DNA of 64,000 nt from Opisthorchis felineus (GCA_004794785.1 SJOL01008821.1:507644-571643); one strand, 5' to 3'. Positions 13,416 through 26,227 are shown, counted from the stretch's first letter. Notes: generated by a model not told the origin, from the sequence alone. Numbers and translations: made by a program.

Positions 13416-13546
13416 CTACGTCTGGTCACTTTGTGGGTCTGGAACCTTATATCGATCACCGACGTTCGACTGATTGAGTTCTCTGGATTCTGGCCCCTCG
13501 TCCGCTTTGCTAAACCATATGCCGTAAGAGAAGTAGATGACCAAAC
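13416..13546 (-). CDS. Cationic amino acid transporter gene 1, last exon
   Basis: The minus-strand acceptor CCTTCAG precedes this exon. It begins in phase 1, completing a Gly codon with the preceding exon, and encodes 42 more residues to a TAG stop. The first part, GLVIYFSYGIWFSKAD, is the end of transmembrane helix 14 and the IYF.YGI motif typical of CAT-family C-termini. A hydrophilic cytosolic tail of about 27 residues follows, rich in Asp, Asn, Pro and Gln. The homologous exon of gene 3 at 60169-60278 begins with the same motif and in the same phase, but its tail is unrelated in sequence. Joined to the exons at 15840 and 26387 it closes a 611-residue protein, the usual CAT length. Confidence 0.85.
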
Positions 13547-13807
13547 CTGAAGGCCACGCAAAAGAGGGAGTAACTTTGTTAAGAAAATGAAATTTTGCCA
13601 TAAATTACGTGAGTTTTTGAACAACCCGGAAAATGTGTGAGACTGGGAAAATTCTGGCTTATCATGGTACTTTGGAAACTTGACAGTTTTCTGTGTGTCT
13701 CTCGGTCTGACTAGGTAAGGCTAAGGAAAGCCGGTATGAGGATACCTTGTATACCACACAGTTCTTCTGGAAAACCTCTGAAGGGCTAAGTTCTCGTTGT
13801 TGGTCTG

Positions 13808-13875
13808 TTCGCCGAGCTTGGAAGTTTAATTGCAAACGTTTCATTACCAAACTAGATGACCTTGTCGGTGCGGGG
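13808..13875 (+). repeat. Fold-back (MITE-like) repeat, single arm
   Basis: This starts TTCGCCGAGCTTGG and continues through TTGCAAACGTTTCATTACC to GTCGGTGCGG. It matches the left arm of the complete fold-back element at 49848-50038. The opposite arm is absent. Confidence 0.55.
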
Positions 13876-14175
13876 TCAGGTGGGATCATTCCCGGATCGG
13901 CTGCCCTATCATTGCACCATTTTTAAACAAAATCAAGAACAATGCGAGTTAACGGATCACTGGTTGTCCATTTGGGGAACCCGACCACGTAGTGATTTCA
14001 AGGAAATAATGGGTGTGAAATGAAACGAACCCCACTGTTACCTGTTAATGAAGGTTGAACAAAGTGTCGCCCAGAAGCAGAAGATTTGTGTAAGGATGTA
14101 TCCATTGTTCTAGGTAGTTGACTTATATCCATAGGATACATGAACAGTAAACAGCCACTGGCTTTCAGCAGATTG

Positions 14176-14177
<2 letters not shown>

Positions 14178-14207
<30 letters not shown>
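14178..14207. repeat. (AT)n microsatellite
   Basis: Fifteen uninterrupted AT dinucleotides lie within intron 2 of CAT gene 1. Confidence 0.95.
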
Positions 14208-14210
<3 letters not shown>

Positions 14211-15839
14211 GAACTGCTACACCAGAGACCCAACGAGACCTCTGCTAGAAAAAGAGCCCCATGAATGCTGGAGTTTTTTAGTAACGACAAAACAGTCATC
14301 CAGTACTTCACTTGTGTGATTGTGCAAACATTGTAAGAGGTGTGCTTGGCCACCTGACAATGGGATGTGATTATTCTCGAGTGAAAAGATTCAAGACTTA
14401 GGTGTGAATTTGTTGCTTTGTATCAGAATATAATCGCATGGTCTACTTAACTGAATATAATACCCACAAGGCAAGATTTAAGGTGACAGTAAAAGTATCA
14501 ATCGAAGTCTAAACCTGCGAGGGAATTCAGTCTGTGCTAAAAAGCCAAGAGACACTGTGCGGTAGTTTCACCTTTGTTGGGGACCACTGGTAGTGAATAT
14601 CTCATAAATAGCCAGAGATTCCAGACCGTAACCCTCCTACTGATGGTGGAAGAACACACAGCTCGGCCACGAATGGTCTACCAGACATGTGGATAACGTT
14701 GCACTCTGGAAAAATGTTGCGGCATTTTCTCACACGCAGCTCACGTGGAATCTCCAGGCTGTTTATGGAATATCCTGCTTTCCTGGTAGGTTTTTTGATG
14801 GTGGAATAGGCCAAGGCTGCATAATTACACACCTATTGATAGGTTTTGATCAGAACATTGTCATGACTGAATGGCTTCACCCGACATTCGCGTCAGCTGC
14901 CGATAGCCTAAGGCATTGACAGCCTAAGCACCTCGATTCCAATATATCCTTCATTGCCATGGCTGACCGGCAAAAAAGCATCGTATCACAGTTGTTTAAA
15001 GAGATGGCTTGAGACCGATTATTCATCACTACGAACAGTACAATGCAGGACAGATCACATTAGTGGTACCTAACGCGTGGAAGAGAACGCAGTGACACAG
15101 CAAGACGTTAAGTTCAAATCAACAAATCAACCGAGCTCGAGCACCGTCCCAGATTTAAAAGCCGGTACTAAGAGTCAATCTAAGAGTCAAAGCTTGCACA
15201 CCAACACAACACTGAATAGTGAACATGTGGTTGGTGATAATCAGACTCCTGGAAGTCCTTATCAGAGGAAGGGGTGAAATTTTTAGTGAGTTCTTCTTGA
15301 ATTCTCCTGACCGGTTAAAGATAAACTGATTCATTCGGTCGAAGACCTGATCACTTCCCCTAACCGGTTCGGTTCTCAGCGCCTTTAGTTACTGCTGAAC
15401 AGAATTCAGATTTGTAAAATGAACGAGTAACACGTCGTCTTATAATTTCCATTCCAAACAACTTGGGTAGCCTTAAAGTTACTAGACTGCCGAATTCCGA
15501 CCAACTTACGCTTTTGGTAAGATGTTATCTTTACGTGCGGCGAAACCCTATCCATTGTATTAATTACATTGTATGAAAACCCGGATTAATCCTAGCTGAC
15601 ATGTAAGTGAAACATGAAAAATCAAATGACCTTGTTGACAACTAAAGATCTGCATTAGTGGACCTGTCGATAAAAATAAGTTACTGGATCACGTAATTGC
15701 ATAACAATAGCAAAATTAAGCGCATTAGTTGACCTAAGTTAAATCATGTTCACAAACATGTTCATAAAATTTGACGCAATCACTGAATATTAGCGTTTAG
15801 CTTGTGTATGAACCAAACCAAACTTTAAACTGAACTTAC

Positions 15840-15948
15840 CAACAGCGGACCAGATAACGAAACGAAGCCACGTGAGGGACTCCATGCTAGTGATCAGGAT
15901 GCCATTAGCCAGAATTGTTATACACGGAGCAACGGGCATGATGGGCGT
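15840..15948 (-). CDS. Cationic amino acid transporter gene 1, middle exon
   Basis: This 109-nt exon lies between the acceptor TTTACTTTAG and the donor G|GTAAGT, starting in phase 0 and ending in phase 1. It encodes 36 residues: TPIMPVAPC, a hydrophobic run (helix 13), a short linker, then WLRFVIWSAV (start of helix 14). P(L/I)MP..P followed by W.RF.IW is the signature of the C-terminal membrane pair of vertebrate-type CATs, which the roughly 11-TM bacterial APC carriers lack. The exon at 62852-62960 is the same length and phase and shares MPVAPC, so the two are paralogous. It links to the first exon over a 10.4-kb intron. That link is inferred from strand, order, phase and alignment with known CATs; no transcript was seen. 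Confidence 0.85.
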
Positions 15949-17500
15949 CTAAAGTAAAAAAGTGCAAACCGTCATTTTTCGGAAGTCTGACACTATTTGC
16001 GGGTGAAAGCTGAGCATCTAGATCTATCAACGAAGTAGCTAGTTATACCTAACTTCACACGCACACTACTTTCCAAAAGAAGAAAACTGGATTGCAGCCC
16101 CTGCAAAGTTTGGACTGCTGTGTGTGCACTTCACGGGATTGTTCCACATAAGCCCTGCTGATATTCTGTCACTTTGGACGCGGTCCTTCGTGAGTACGGA
16201 GGCAGGTCCAGCTCCCGGACCCTCTTTCAAATCACTCATTCAGCTAAACCTGCATATCCATAGCCCCGCTGCCCATCTCGAGGTTTTCAGATGGTCGTAT
16301 ATAGTTTTCTCTGGTCCCTACATGCGAATGGGTTGTCACATCAGCTTTCGGTTGAGGTAACTGTCACACCAGTTGGTGCAAAAAACATTATCACTGGTGG
16401 GTTGAACTGAATACACCAACTTTGCTTGACTTGTTAGCCAACAGCCAGTGGGACGAAGAATAACACTTAAAATTTTTCCACAGATGCACAAACTGGTTGA
16501 TGGATACGTGGTAACCATCTGAAACCGGTAATCAGAGAGCAACGCGTCTGGTCTGTCTACACTTATCCGATGAGCTGCAGCGATGACGAAACCGCCCAAT
16601 CGACTAGATTTTGGCGGTTATTCAAATTAGCACATTGGGCGGCGGAACAAAACAGCAGCAGAGTTCAATGTAGCAAACAGATGAAGTACACAGCCTGACA
16701 GCATTTCAGGTCCCTGCATGAACGTTCATAACAATTTCAGGCGTACACTAGAGGTAAAGACGTATGAATATTTGGATAATGGTGGACTGGATGTTCTCCT
16801 CTTGATGACACTTAAGATATCCAGTTCCTCTTTTCCCAAATCAGAATCAAATTTGCCATAGTAGTTTAATAATGTGCTTCTCCATTGGAACCACCCTCAG
16901 TCTCCATACTGGTTAACACGACAAACTGGCAGACCAATAATATGGTCAACTGAGATGTTCTGCTATACCTTTAGCCATATGGGGGTGAAAAATCTTGCTC
17001 TTCCGATACAGAAAATGGTCCATACTGATTCTGTAAGAAATGATACCAGATTTTGCGATCCGATATGGAAACTGGCTTCCTATGCAAACAAAAAGACAGC
17101 GTGCCCAACGATATCAGAAAAAGGTGTTGGATAGGATCTATCCAGGATCTATCAAGACACAAGGCGGAATCGGTGAGATCTCGGAGTTGATAAAGCATTT
17201 CGTGAACTCAAGACCGATTTTTTCCATTGAACCCTTCCAACAGCAGCCGTAAGTTAATCAACCCAGCAGCAAAACTACGGGAGATGCATGTTCTTAACTA
17301 CATTTTTACTCTGCTATCAGACCGACTGGACTGGACGATGGATTACCATTTTGGCAATCGGATTTCCATGTCCCACAAGTGCCTACAAAGTGACCGTCTG
17401 CTTTCATCCTGATACTTCTCACAATTCTGTCAGGACTAAAGACGGAAACAATTAGCGCAGTTTATCTCACTCACAAAGTAACTTGCCGTTTAGGGTATCC

Positions 17501-17575
17501 TAAACCGAATTTCGGCTGAAATCCTAGTTTCTGATATACTTCGTGTTTCAGTTGGTACGACGTTCGAGATAAGGA
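17501..17575 (+). repeat. Hammerhead-element body fragment
   Basis: This matches the distal body block of the hammerhead family, from CGAATTTCGGCTGAAATC to TTTCAGTTGGTACGACGTTCGAGAT. Compare 25850-25945 and 40715-40800. No ribozyme module is attached. Confidence 0.45.
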
Positions 17576-20489
17576 AGCACAATTTCTTGACATAACACCC
17601 TCTTCGATGGCCCGTATTTGAGTAAAAGCTGTTGAAATCTCTAGCGCTGGTGATATACTATTCTTCGACTACATCTGACTGAGTGGTAATGTTCAAGCAT
17701 TCATTTTAGCAGAGTTCATGGTTGAACTGATGCTGATTTCAAACAACGTTGAATCAGCCGTAGGCAGCCTTTCGTTTTTTCCAGCATAGTTGGACGCCGC
17801 TCAAAGGATCTTCGCCACGCCCGAATCCTAGATAAGAATATGTCAATAAGCCGCTTACATGCATCCATATCTGGATGTTATAAATGAGAAATGAGAGGCA
17901 GCAGACCAGTAGGGTCTCTACAATTACCTAAGTAGCATTTTTCTCGAAGTCAAGTACAAATTGACCTCGCTGGCATTGGAGTAATGCGCTCAATTAACAA
18001 TACCTTGAGTCCATCTATTTCTTTGTAAGAGACACTTGTCCCTAGGCGGTAATGCTGCTCCGATTGAAGTCTATTAGTTTACTCAAATTGATACTATCTA
18101 CTTTTACCGCCTACTAAGCCCTGATGTTAGTGATCAATGCTATACAATCTGTGTAATTCTGACCGCTTGTAAAAATCTCTTCTGAGAGTAAACTTATTCA
18201 CATGTGTTCCAGACGGGTAGAAAACAATGCGTAAGGAATCGCTCCGTCCTAAATGGTATTTTCTCCAATCCATGCTTGCGAGAAATCTACCGATTGTTGT
18301 TCAAGTAACCACTTCGTCTGTGCTCATGTAACAAAAGATAATAGTCATGGGCATACGAGGAGGGAAGAAGGTCGCCCGCTGAAAAAACCACAGTAGTGAT
18401 TTGATCAGTTAAAGGAAACAAATGCTTGGACTATAACGTCTGACTGATGAAACAGTTTGCTTGATGGGGAATGCGCAGTGTATGAAAAAAAATCAGGAAG
18501 TGGAAGAAACCACTGGTACAGCAGCTGTGGCCATGGCCCGAACACAACCCTATGGGATAGAGACTCTACTGTGGCAGGGTTTTCACAAAAAATTCAACAG
18601 TTACTAACATTTGTACTATCGGTGCGTGAATACGAGGTTAGTTCTATCAATAAACCTTTTGAGGATCCCACGATAAGTTCATGCTTTTTGCCAGGCAAGC
18701 CGTTTGTTCTAAGTTTCTCATTAGTGATGTGGGCACCATTTTGAATCGGCTGGTGAAAGTATTGTTGTAACTACTGCCCTGGACAAGAAATCTGGTACTC
18801 ATCGTTATCACTTTTGCACGTGTCATGGTGTTCTCGGATGCCTTGACTCATCCTTACTCAATGGTGAGAGAGAATCTGTCCATTGGAGGCAGCAGCTCAA
18901 AATGTTGCAGTGAGGATGGTACGCTGAATACACGCGTGTTTTTTAATTGTGCGGAAAAGAAGTCGATATGCACGTAGAGCAGCAGTCCTGGTACATGAAA
19001 ACCATTAAGCACACCACTGGTTCATATATGTCAGTGTCACAAACCACTGAGTTAGCCCTTTCAGAGTAGTATGTTCGGAGAGATGGTTGCTGCCATCGCG
19101 AATGGCTTTGCACTCCTTAGTTTATGCGCTTTGGTTCCATTTCATTATTGGATGCCCCCTAAGTTTGAAGGGACACGGAATACTCTCTAGACCGTTCACG
19201 CTCTGCTCCTGATTGGATGGAGAGGATTGTTCAGGAGAGACTACACTCTTGCAGATTAGGCAACTGAATAAGTAACCGTAGTATCTAATCTAACGGGCGA
19301 TGTTCTTCTCAAAACTATTCAACGCACTGAAAAGGTGTTCCTACTGATGACGAGAAACTGAGTCTTTTAACACCTACACCTCACAGCCCCCTAGATTTCG
19401 CACCAACGAACTGTATGTATCGGTAATTCTACCGCTGAAAAGTCGGCTGGTGTCACGTAAACGATCTATAGGCCGTGCGTTGGCGAAAATTATCCTCGAC
19501 TTTTCTATCCAGATGAAAGTTTCGTCTTGCGGGAAACAACCGGAACTGAGACAGAGGCCGACGTGGGTGAATTTGAAAACTACTTCAAGTGACTGAAGGG
19601 TAAGCATATGGCTTGAATTCGATCTCAGAGATCCTACAGTCTACAGGTATGGAGCGCATATCACAATAAGCGAAGAGTTATTTAATTCATTAATAGATAG
19701 CCTGTATTTGTGCAGGAAGGACCATTTCAATCTCTTCCTCAGTTTCAGTGGACAGACGCCTTGTAGACACTTCAGCCCAGGAGCCAGAGAGGAACTGTTC
19801 TGGAATTGCCGTCGGGAAAATCAGAGAAACAGAGAGCGGAACGACTTGGCGACCTACACAAGAAAAAGCTTAAAACTTAGTTGTGGCACCACGTAAGTTT
19901 AATACCAATAAAGGAAATCATGGATCCCCAAATACTACCAGGTGGCCCTGGTCTACATGAAAGTAATTTAAAGAACAGGGTTTCTGTATGACGGATTTTG
20001 CAGGCAGAGTATCGGCTGGATTATTTCATGTGTATTTAGAATTTGTTTAATTCGTGCTCGGAATCACTGGTAAGCCACAACTGACTACTCTTGTGATGCG
20101 AGGATATGACCTTGAACCTAGGGCAACTAAGCAGTAGTGAGGTTACCCTGCACTTCTACGAGCGTTTTGAGTGCAAACTGGCAACCATCATACAATAGAG
20201 CCACACATGATTTTTATATCAAAGATTCGGCTCATGTGTTAACCGGGTTGTGGATGTGGAAAGTTTTTGATGTATGAGTTACAGCGAGCTCACTCAAAAC
20301 CGAGTTCATCGTTGTCGTTTCTAGAACTCAGTTGAACAACAAATACCCACCACAGTTGGACAGACTTTTTAAGTTCAGCATCCGGACATTCCAGGGCAAC
20401 AGCGGTAGGACTGAACACAATTAAAGTCAGATACGTTATCTATGTAGGACAGTCTGTTTCCATTTCTTAGTCACCCTTGTGTTTCTGGT

Positions 20490-20806
20490 CATCATCATCA
20501 CCCTCACCATCATCATCATCATCATCATCATCGTCGACATCAACACCAGATGAGAACACCGGTGCTTCATTGCAGTACAATCATGTCGGTTTACTTGAAC
20601 AATCCTTACAGTGGAAAAAGAAGGAAATGGGGCAGGGTGGGAGACATAGGGCTAGCCTGCCACAAGCATCCGAGGTGCCTACGCCTCCAATACCCAGTCA
20701 GACAATCTGGATAGACACTGACAACATGAATGCCACTGATATAGTTTAGCTGCCATATTGCTCAGCATCTCCAGCCAAGCATGAGGAGGGTTACATGGGC
20801 CCCATC
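20490..20806 (-). mobile_element. RTE-type retrotransposon, 5'-truncated 3' end
   Basis: Read on the minus strand, it encodes the last residues of the same reverse-transcriptase ORF as at 28917: a WGP...AWLEML..MAAK..QWHSCCQ pattern against WGP...[21 protein letters not shown] there. A shared 3' UTR and a long GATGAT-type tail (20490-20533) follow. Only about 270 bp of element precede the tail, so it is a dead-on-arrival insertion. It sits in sense orientation inside intron 1 of CAT gene 1. Confidence 0.8.
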
Positions 20807-23800
20807 ATTCGGAAGTACTGAAGGTGTGCCAGAATGACGTTAAAGCAAACTCAAGCACCCGCGAATCCTCACACAGAATAGATGGGCGAGCTTTCCGAAA
20901 CAAGGATTGAATGCTTCAGTAAATAAACTATAAAAAAATGAAATAAATTTGATGACTCAAGAATCACACTAAACGCAATAGGTGTACGCTTTTCACTAAT
21001 TGGCTGTTTCCAGCAACTTGATGGCTGGCTTGAAGTCACGCACGACTATGAGCTCCAAGACTTCACAAAATCGCAAATCCTTTCATAGGTTTAGTAAACA
21101 GATTTATGACTGATTGGTTATGAGACAAACAGTTTACTGGCCATCCATCCACTCGATATGAGACCAAGGAAAGTACATTCATTTCCCAAAGATATGCAGG
21201 CTTAAACCAGAATGACTGTCGTGAAATAAAAGCCCTCCGCATGTAAACATGCGGTTTACTTTTATAGTGGCCTGATGATTCTTTTGATCAAGTGACATTT
21301 GGATTTGCCATCCACATTTTTTGTAAGCCCAGCTTTTGCTTACTGTGTGCAAACTGTTTGGGTGATGATTGGTATTACATGGCTACATCCACCAGTCTGA
21401 AAGAAAACAGATAGGGTTACCAGAGACGACTGAATACAGTAAAGTTCTCAGGAATCCAAAGGTACTTTTAACGGTATAGCCACTATTGCCACGAAGCAAG
21501 TAGGAGCATGTGGTGAATATGGAAAGAGAAGCATCACCAAAATTGGAACAATGGTAGCAAGACAAGGATCGCTATTGAATAAAATCGCACGAGCCGATGA
21601 CTGACGCAATCCGTGAGCCACGTTGTACAACGAAAGAAGACTCTGCGACCATGAACTTGTGCCAAGTACTTGGAGGTACGGATTAAGTGTGAAACCTTAA
21701 CCATTTGTGGGGCGGTAGTCCCATTAGGTGATCGACTTCTGCGGGCGCTTGGTTGCAGCTTTTGGTTCAAGCTAGGGTCAGATGAAATTCAAGGAAACTA
21801 TTCGTAATGGAAGTGCAGCTGTCACGAGACACTCTTCGTTACCATAATGCTCGTCAATTTTTTTAGCTGGATGACATATTTCAATTTAATGACGGTAAAA
21901 CAGTTGGAGAAATGGCAAATGCTTCTGAAGGAAAACTGATATGAACTCACGTGTGCTCCAAACTTGTTCCTATACTGGCACGCATTCCAACAAGAAACAG
22001 TGTCATTCAAGTTGGATATTGTATTTACCTAGGCCCTCAATCTAGGACAAGCGGTTCATGCTAGTAAATTTGCAATGTTCTCTTAGAAGGGAACTAACTT
22101 GTGGGAGTAAGAACAGATGAAAGAGACGAGGCAGTTGGAAAAGGCTTGAGTACTGAAAAGCCAAACGACAATTGAAAACAGTTGATAAACACTGTAACCA
22201 TCAATTCGGGCTGTATACATGATTGACGTAGTTTATCGTTCCAACATTCAGTATGGTTGCTCAGAAATCGGGGATTCCGCCAAAGTACACTGTGTAGCTC
22301 GGAGGAAAAAAACGATCACAGTTGATGTACTAATTTGCAAATATACGAAAGGGATGTATCATTCCAAAGTTTGTCACTACCAGTTATGCACTGTGACCGT
22401 GACGGCAATCTGAACATGTATGGGCTTGGTGGGAGGAAACAGAAGCGATTAAGAGATCGATAGGCAAGTTATTGACGTCTGGCGAGATTTTACTACTGCT
22501 AAGGTCAGTGCAACCCTAACTGGGCTTGTCGTTTAATGCTTTTCCAATTTTCAGTTCAGAGTGAATCTTATTCTTTAGTCTGGCTTGAAATGCTCTATTG
22601 TCACATCCACACATTGTTTCGTGAGTCCTACAGGCTTACCAACTCATAGGACGAGTCCGCCTACAAGACTTGCATAAGCGCAACATGATCATATAGTTAG
22701 TACATGTAGTATTGATTTGATTAGTAGAATTAACTGAGTTAAACGGCTCTGAAAATCGGCTAGAATGAGGCGGAGAACTTTAAGCCATTCTCCAGTTTAT
22801 TACTTGCAACCTTAATTCAGACAATGAATGGTTCATGAGTGGTAGCAGTAGTTCAGAGTTACACAGGAAATGAGCTCGATCCTAACAATATCTACATCCC
22901 GAAATGAAAGTTCCTTGAACTTTGAATGGAGTATACGTGACCCAGATACTGCAACAAGGTTGATTGTCTTGGTGGTTCTTGTTTCCTAGATATAATCGGT
23001 TCTTATGAGGCTGGAACATAATTTCTAGACCATAATTCTGGCCAGTAAACATAAAATTACGTACTTCAGGATAAGAAATGAAAGAATCTGCTCAGTTTTA
23101 ATGTTTTAACGTTAGATGTAACGATCATAAGCAAAATCTACTGTGTTATGGAGAACAAGGTACTTAGCTCTCCTGTTTCTGGATTTTTCAGTATGAAGGG
23201 AGTTTTGATCCAGTCTGACCACGTCCACATCATTTTGGGAATTCTACCGGTCGACTAACACCGATATATTGGCTAATTCCCAATGGCACAATAAAACCTG
23301 ATTCTTCTCCCTTACCTATATACTACTGAATCGTAAAGTGCAAAATTAGGGTGCCAATACTTCCTTAACAAGATACTGCTCTTAAGGTTAATAAAGTACG
23401 AAATGGTTTTCATTCAGTGAATGTGGCAACACAATTTTGGTTTGTAGGTGTGCGTTTAGCTCCGCAGCATACTGGTCGTCTCCGATCAATAATCCCGCCG
23501 TTGACTTTGACTTAAAGTCAAAAACCCAAGTTTTTTAAACAGTTCAGTGGTCAACCATGGAAAATTCAAGTTTATTTCACAAAAACCACCATTGTGGTAT
23601 TTGGGATAATCATAGAATTATGCTGGTCAATGAAACCTAACCTGTGTCTCACCAAAAGGTGCCTAATTATCACTACTTGTGCACGAGAGAATGGTTTTGC
23701 TCTTGTAAGCTGAATAAACGTGTGGATTTATACCGTTGTAACGTCCCTTTCAAAGCCAAAGGTTATTTTATTGTCCAACGGTATGCACATCCATCACAGG

Positions 23801-25794
23801 GCAGCGCTGTCTTTATGGAAGCCATGTATATATATGGCTGAACAGTGTTGGCACGATCTTCAGCAATGAGGGCACATTAAGAAATCACAGTTTATGTATA
23901 TGTTTCGACTAGATCTCGTAAGTAATGATGCCACGAGAGAAGTGATACCAGTCGTGTGTCCACGGGGTAGCTCCAAGGTCTTTGTTCCTCAACTGTTATC
24001 AAGCTTTTGCCTTCCTGTAAGTAGTGTCTGCATGAAGTTGCGGTTGCAATCCAGCTAGCCATTTCACCAGAGTGACCCGATAAGGTGAGATTTTCTGAGG
24101 AATTCAATTCCTTAGTAATGATCAGCGGCAAGCATAGGAAGACAGTTTGAATGTACTTGGTTGATGAGATCATCTAGGCTCAATGGTATTGAGTGAGCTC
24201 CAGTTTAACATCTTGCATCTCTAATGACAATCGGCAAATTTCAACAGTGGTTGAATGACACATTTAAAAACGGTATCATATCCAATTAAATCACTTGTTA
24301 ATTTTGGTTACAATCTGCGTAAATGGCGTTGCATGATATGAGCGGTGGGAAACTGCATCCTGCGAGATTTTTGGAGAAATCTTATGTTCTCATGGAAGCT
24401 GTGGAGAATAAACTGGAATATCCACTAGTCCCACTAACAGAACGGAAACAGACAAGGTGAATTCTGACAGTCGTCTTCTTGTGGTACGACCAAAGAGAGA
24501 TCGATTTTATGTCGTCCATCACTAACATCGTGACAGTATCTTACTTTTCTTGCGTGTGCTTTTCCTCTAATCACGTCTGTTCATCACTATGGAGCATCAA
24601 GCGTCTATGTCCTCGTTAAGGATGTATGGTCAGCGAGATCAAGCCACATGTTTCAGCCGGTATGGCGGAAACAATGAGCACAGGTTGGATAATTCTTCAG
24701 TGACGACTCGACCGATCCTGCTAATCTGTGAAGTTGAAAATTCCACACACCTCTGACCTTCAAATATGATGAAGTTGCGCACTTAACCGGAGCACACATC
24801 GGACATTGAGGAGACAACTAATGTAGTTAGGGGGTAGGGCAAGTTGATCATTTAGATCGTGGGAGATACAACTTTTGGAAACGCACTTAGGTATGTTCAA
24901 TGATGGGCGTTTTTTAGATCAAACATATGAGAGCTGCTGAAACAGGCTGCAACAAATCACTCCCAATTCCCCTTGCGCTATACTAAACTGCAACTGTTAT
25001 ATTAGAAGAATAGCAGAACTACAAATAGTGGTTTTCGTTTGTTCGTAAACACACCTCCGGAACAGGATATTCCACGGCAGCTACTCTTCTAATGCGGCTA
25101 GCTTCAGTCTGTCTCACCAAACTGCTGTTGTGGCAATTATAAAACTAGATTAGCCAATATGGCTGGAACATCTGAAGCGAATGTGTTACCCACATCGCCG
25201 CATGCACTGCTTCTGTTGACAGAAAAATATTAACAAAGAAGCCACACCATTTATGGACGTCATTTATTGGAGCCACTACTCTGCTTCGGTCCCATCATCG
25301 GCCGCATTCGAGGTATTTTTCTGTCCTCTGTTGCTTATTCCCAGATTAAGTTCAACGACCTAATAGGACTAGAAAATAATGACCCAGAAAGAAACGTGAC
25401 CTCCGAGTCATCCCCCTACTTTCGCTTGCTTTAGGCGCCACTCGATCTTCAACACCCATAGACGTGCAAAAATTGTGCAATGCATCGCCCTATGGTGGTT
25501 TTCTTCAGTTCTTCAGTTGTCACGTATTCTACTTAATTTTGGTCTTCTCACTTACTGTTCAGAACCAGTGATGATGCATTTGGTGAACACTTTACCACGT
25601 TCAAAATTCACCTAGAGGTTGTAGTGACATAACTGTGGTAGATTTCCTTGGATAGAAAAGCTTACGAATGCACAATAACCAGTTGACATCTGTGTGAAAA
25701 ATTCCTTCGGATTGTTAAATCGACTAAATGAGACAATCCTATTGAAAAATGCTGCCAAAAATTTCTGGCTACGTAGACTTGAATGCTATGTTTA

Positions 25795-25961
25795 GGCGAA
25801 ATACACACACTTGCAAACAAATTTGGTTTTGCGAGAGACTCACCTGGAACCCAGCTGAATCTCTCGTTTTTGATGCTTCCAGGCAACTGAATGTGCTGCA
25901 CCAGACCGCCTCATGTTTCAGTTGCTACGATATTCGAGATATCGCGATACATATATATTCG
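25795..25961 (+). repeat. Hammerhead-element long body
   Basis: This runs from GGCGAAATACACACAC-type sequence through TTTGGTTTTGCGAGAGACTC, CAGCTGAATC and CTGCACCAGACCGCC to TTCGAGATATCGCGATACAT. It is the longest form of the body; copies also lie at 40671 and 59906. It abuts the inverted ribozyme pair at 25962. Confidence 0.6.
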
Positions 25962-26102
25962 TAATGCACTACTCATAAGGTTGCTGAAAATTCTTCGACA
26001 GCCCACGACCGGTTTCGCCCTTCTTGGGGCTCATCAGGTAGGCGCAGTCCCCGAGTTTCCGTCAACATTATGTACTACTTGAAACCAAATTGCACGAAAT
26101 TG
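25962..26102 (-). mobile_element. Hammerhead element, left member of an inverted pair
   Basis: The ribozyme-strand tail begins at TAATGCACTACTC, followed inwards by the complete ribozyme module (26001-26043) and a 55-bp spacer. The outer 90 bp are almost identical, inverted, to the right member (26103-26227), so the pair can fold into one long hairpin. Confidence 0.75.
26001..26043 (-). ncRNA. Hammerhead ribozyme, intact core, sense to CAT gene 1
   Basis: On the minus strand: helix I strand GCCTAC, then CTGATGA, helix II GCCC/GGGC around a CAAGAA loop, then GAAA, then stem III as ACC/GGT with no loop, then the cleavage C (plus position 26007), then GTGGGC closing helix I (one G-U pair). All invariant core residues (C3-A9, G12-A14, the A15.1-U16.1 pair, H17 = C) are present. 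A loopless palindromic stem III is typical of hammerheads that work as dimers, as in newt satellite and Penelope-like elements. It is transcribed in sense within CAT gene 1 intron 1. Activity is inferred from the fold only. Confidence 0.85.
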
Positions 26103-26227
26103 GCGAAATACACTCATTTGCAAACAAATTTGGTTGGGGGACTGTGCCTACCTGATGAGCCCCACGAAGGGCGAAACCGGTCGTGGGCTGTCGAAGAATT
26201 TTCAGCACCCTTATTAGCAATGCATTA
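26103..26227 (+). mobile_element. Hammerhead element, right member of the pair
   Basis: This copy runs from GCGAAATACACTCATTTGC, through TTTGGTTGGGGGACTGT, the intact ribozyme (26146-26188) and GAATTTTCAGC, to GCATTA. It shows the family layout: a 5' end GCGAAATACAC, the ribozyme, then a tail ending GTAGTGCATTA in other copies (diverged to TAGCAATGCATTA here). I cannot see a Pol III A or B box. It resembles schistosome Sm-alpha SINEs and retrozyme-like elements in using a hammerhead, but not in body sequence. Confidence 0.8.
26146..26188 (+). ncRNA. Hammerhead ribozyme, intact core, antisense to CAT gene 1
   Basis: Helix I 26146-26151 (GCCTAC) pairs with 26183-26188 (GTGGGC). CTGATGA is at 26152-26158. 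Helix II 26159-26162 pairs with 26169-26172 around a CACGAA loop. GAAA is at 26173-26176. The palindromic ACCGGT at 26176-26181 is stem III, and cleavage is predicted after C26182. The core is complete. Confidence 0.87.

Larger units (their letters stand above)
13547..15839 (-). other. Intron 2 of CAT gene 1
   Basis: This 2.3-kb GT-AG intron has the donor GTAAGT and the acceptor TTCAG. It holds one arm of the fold-back repeat family (13808-13875) and an (AT)n tract at 14178-14207. An open plus-strand frame (15077-15277), rich in Ser, Thr, Gln and Lys, has no recognised family. Nothing else stands out. Confidence 0.7.

Noticed and set aside
13416..13601. First taken as a dispersed repeat because 60185-60340 looks similar
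   Set aside because: The similarity is restricted to the coding part with conserved acceptor phase and the IYF.YGIW motif, so both are paralogous CAT last exons.
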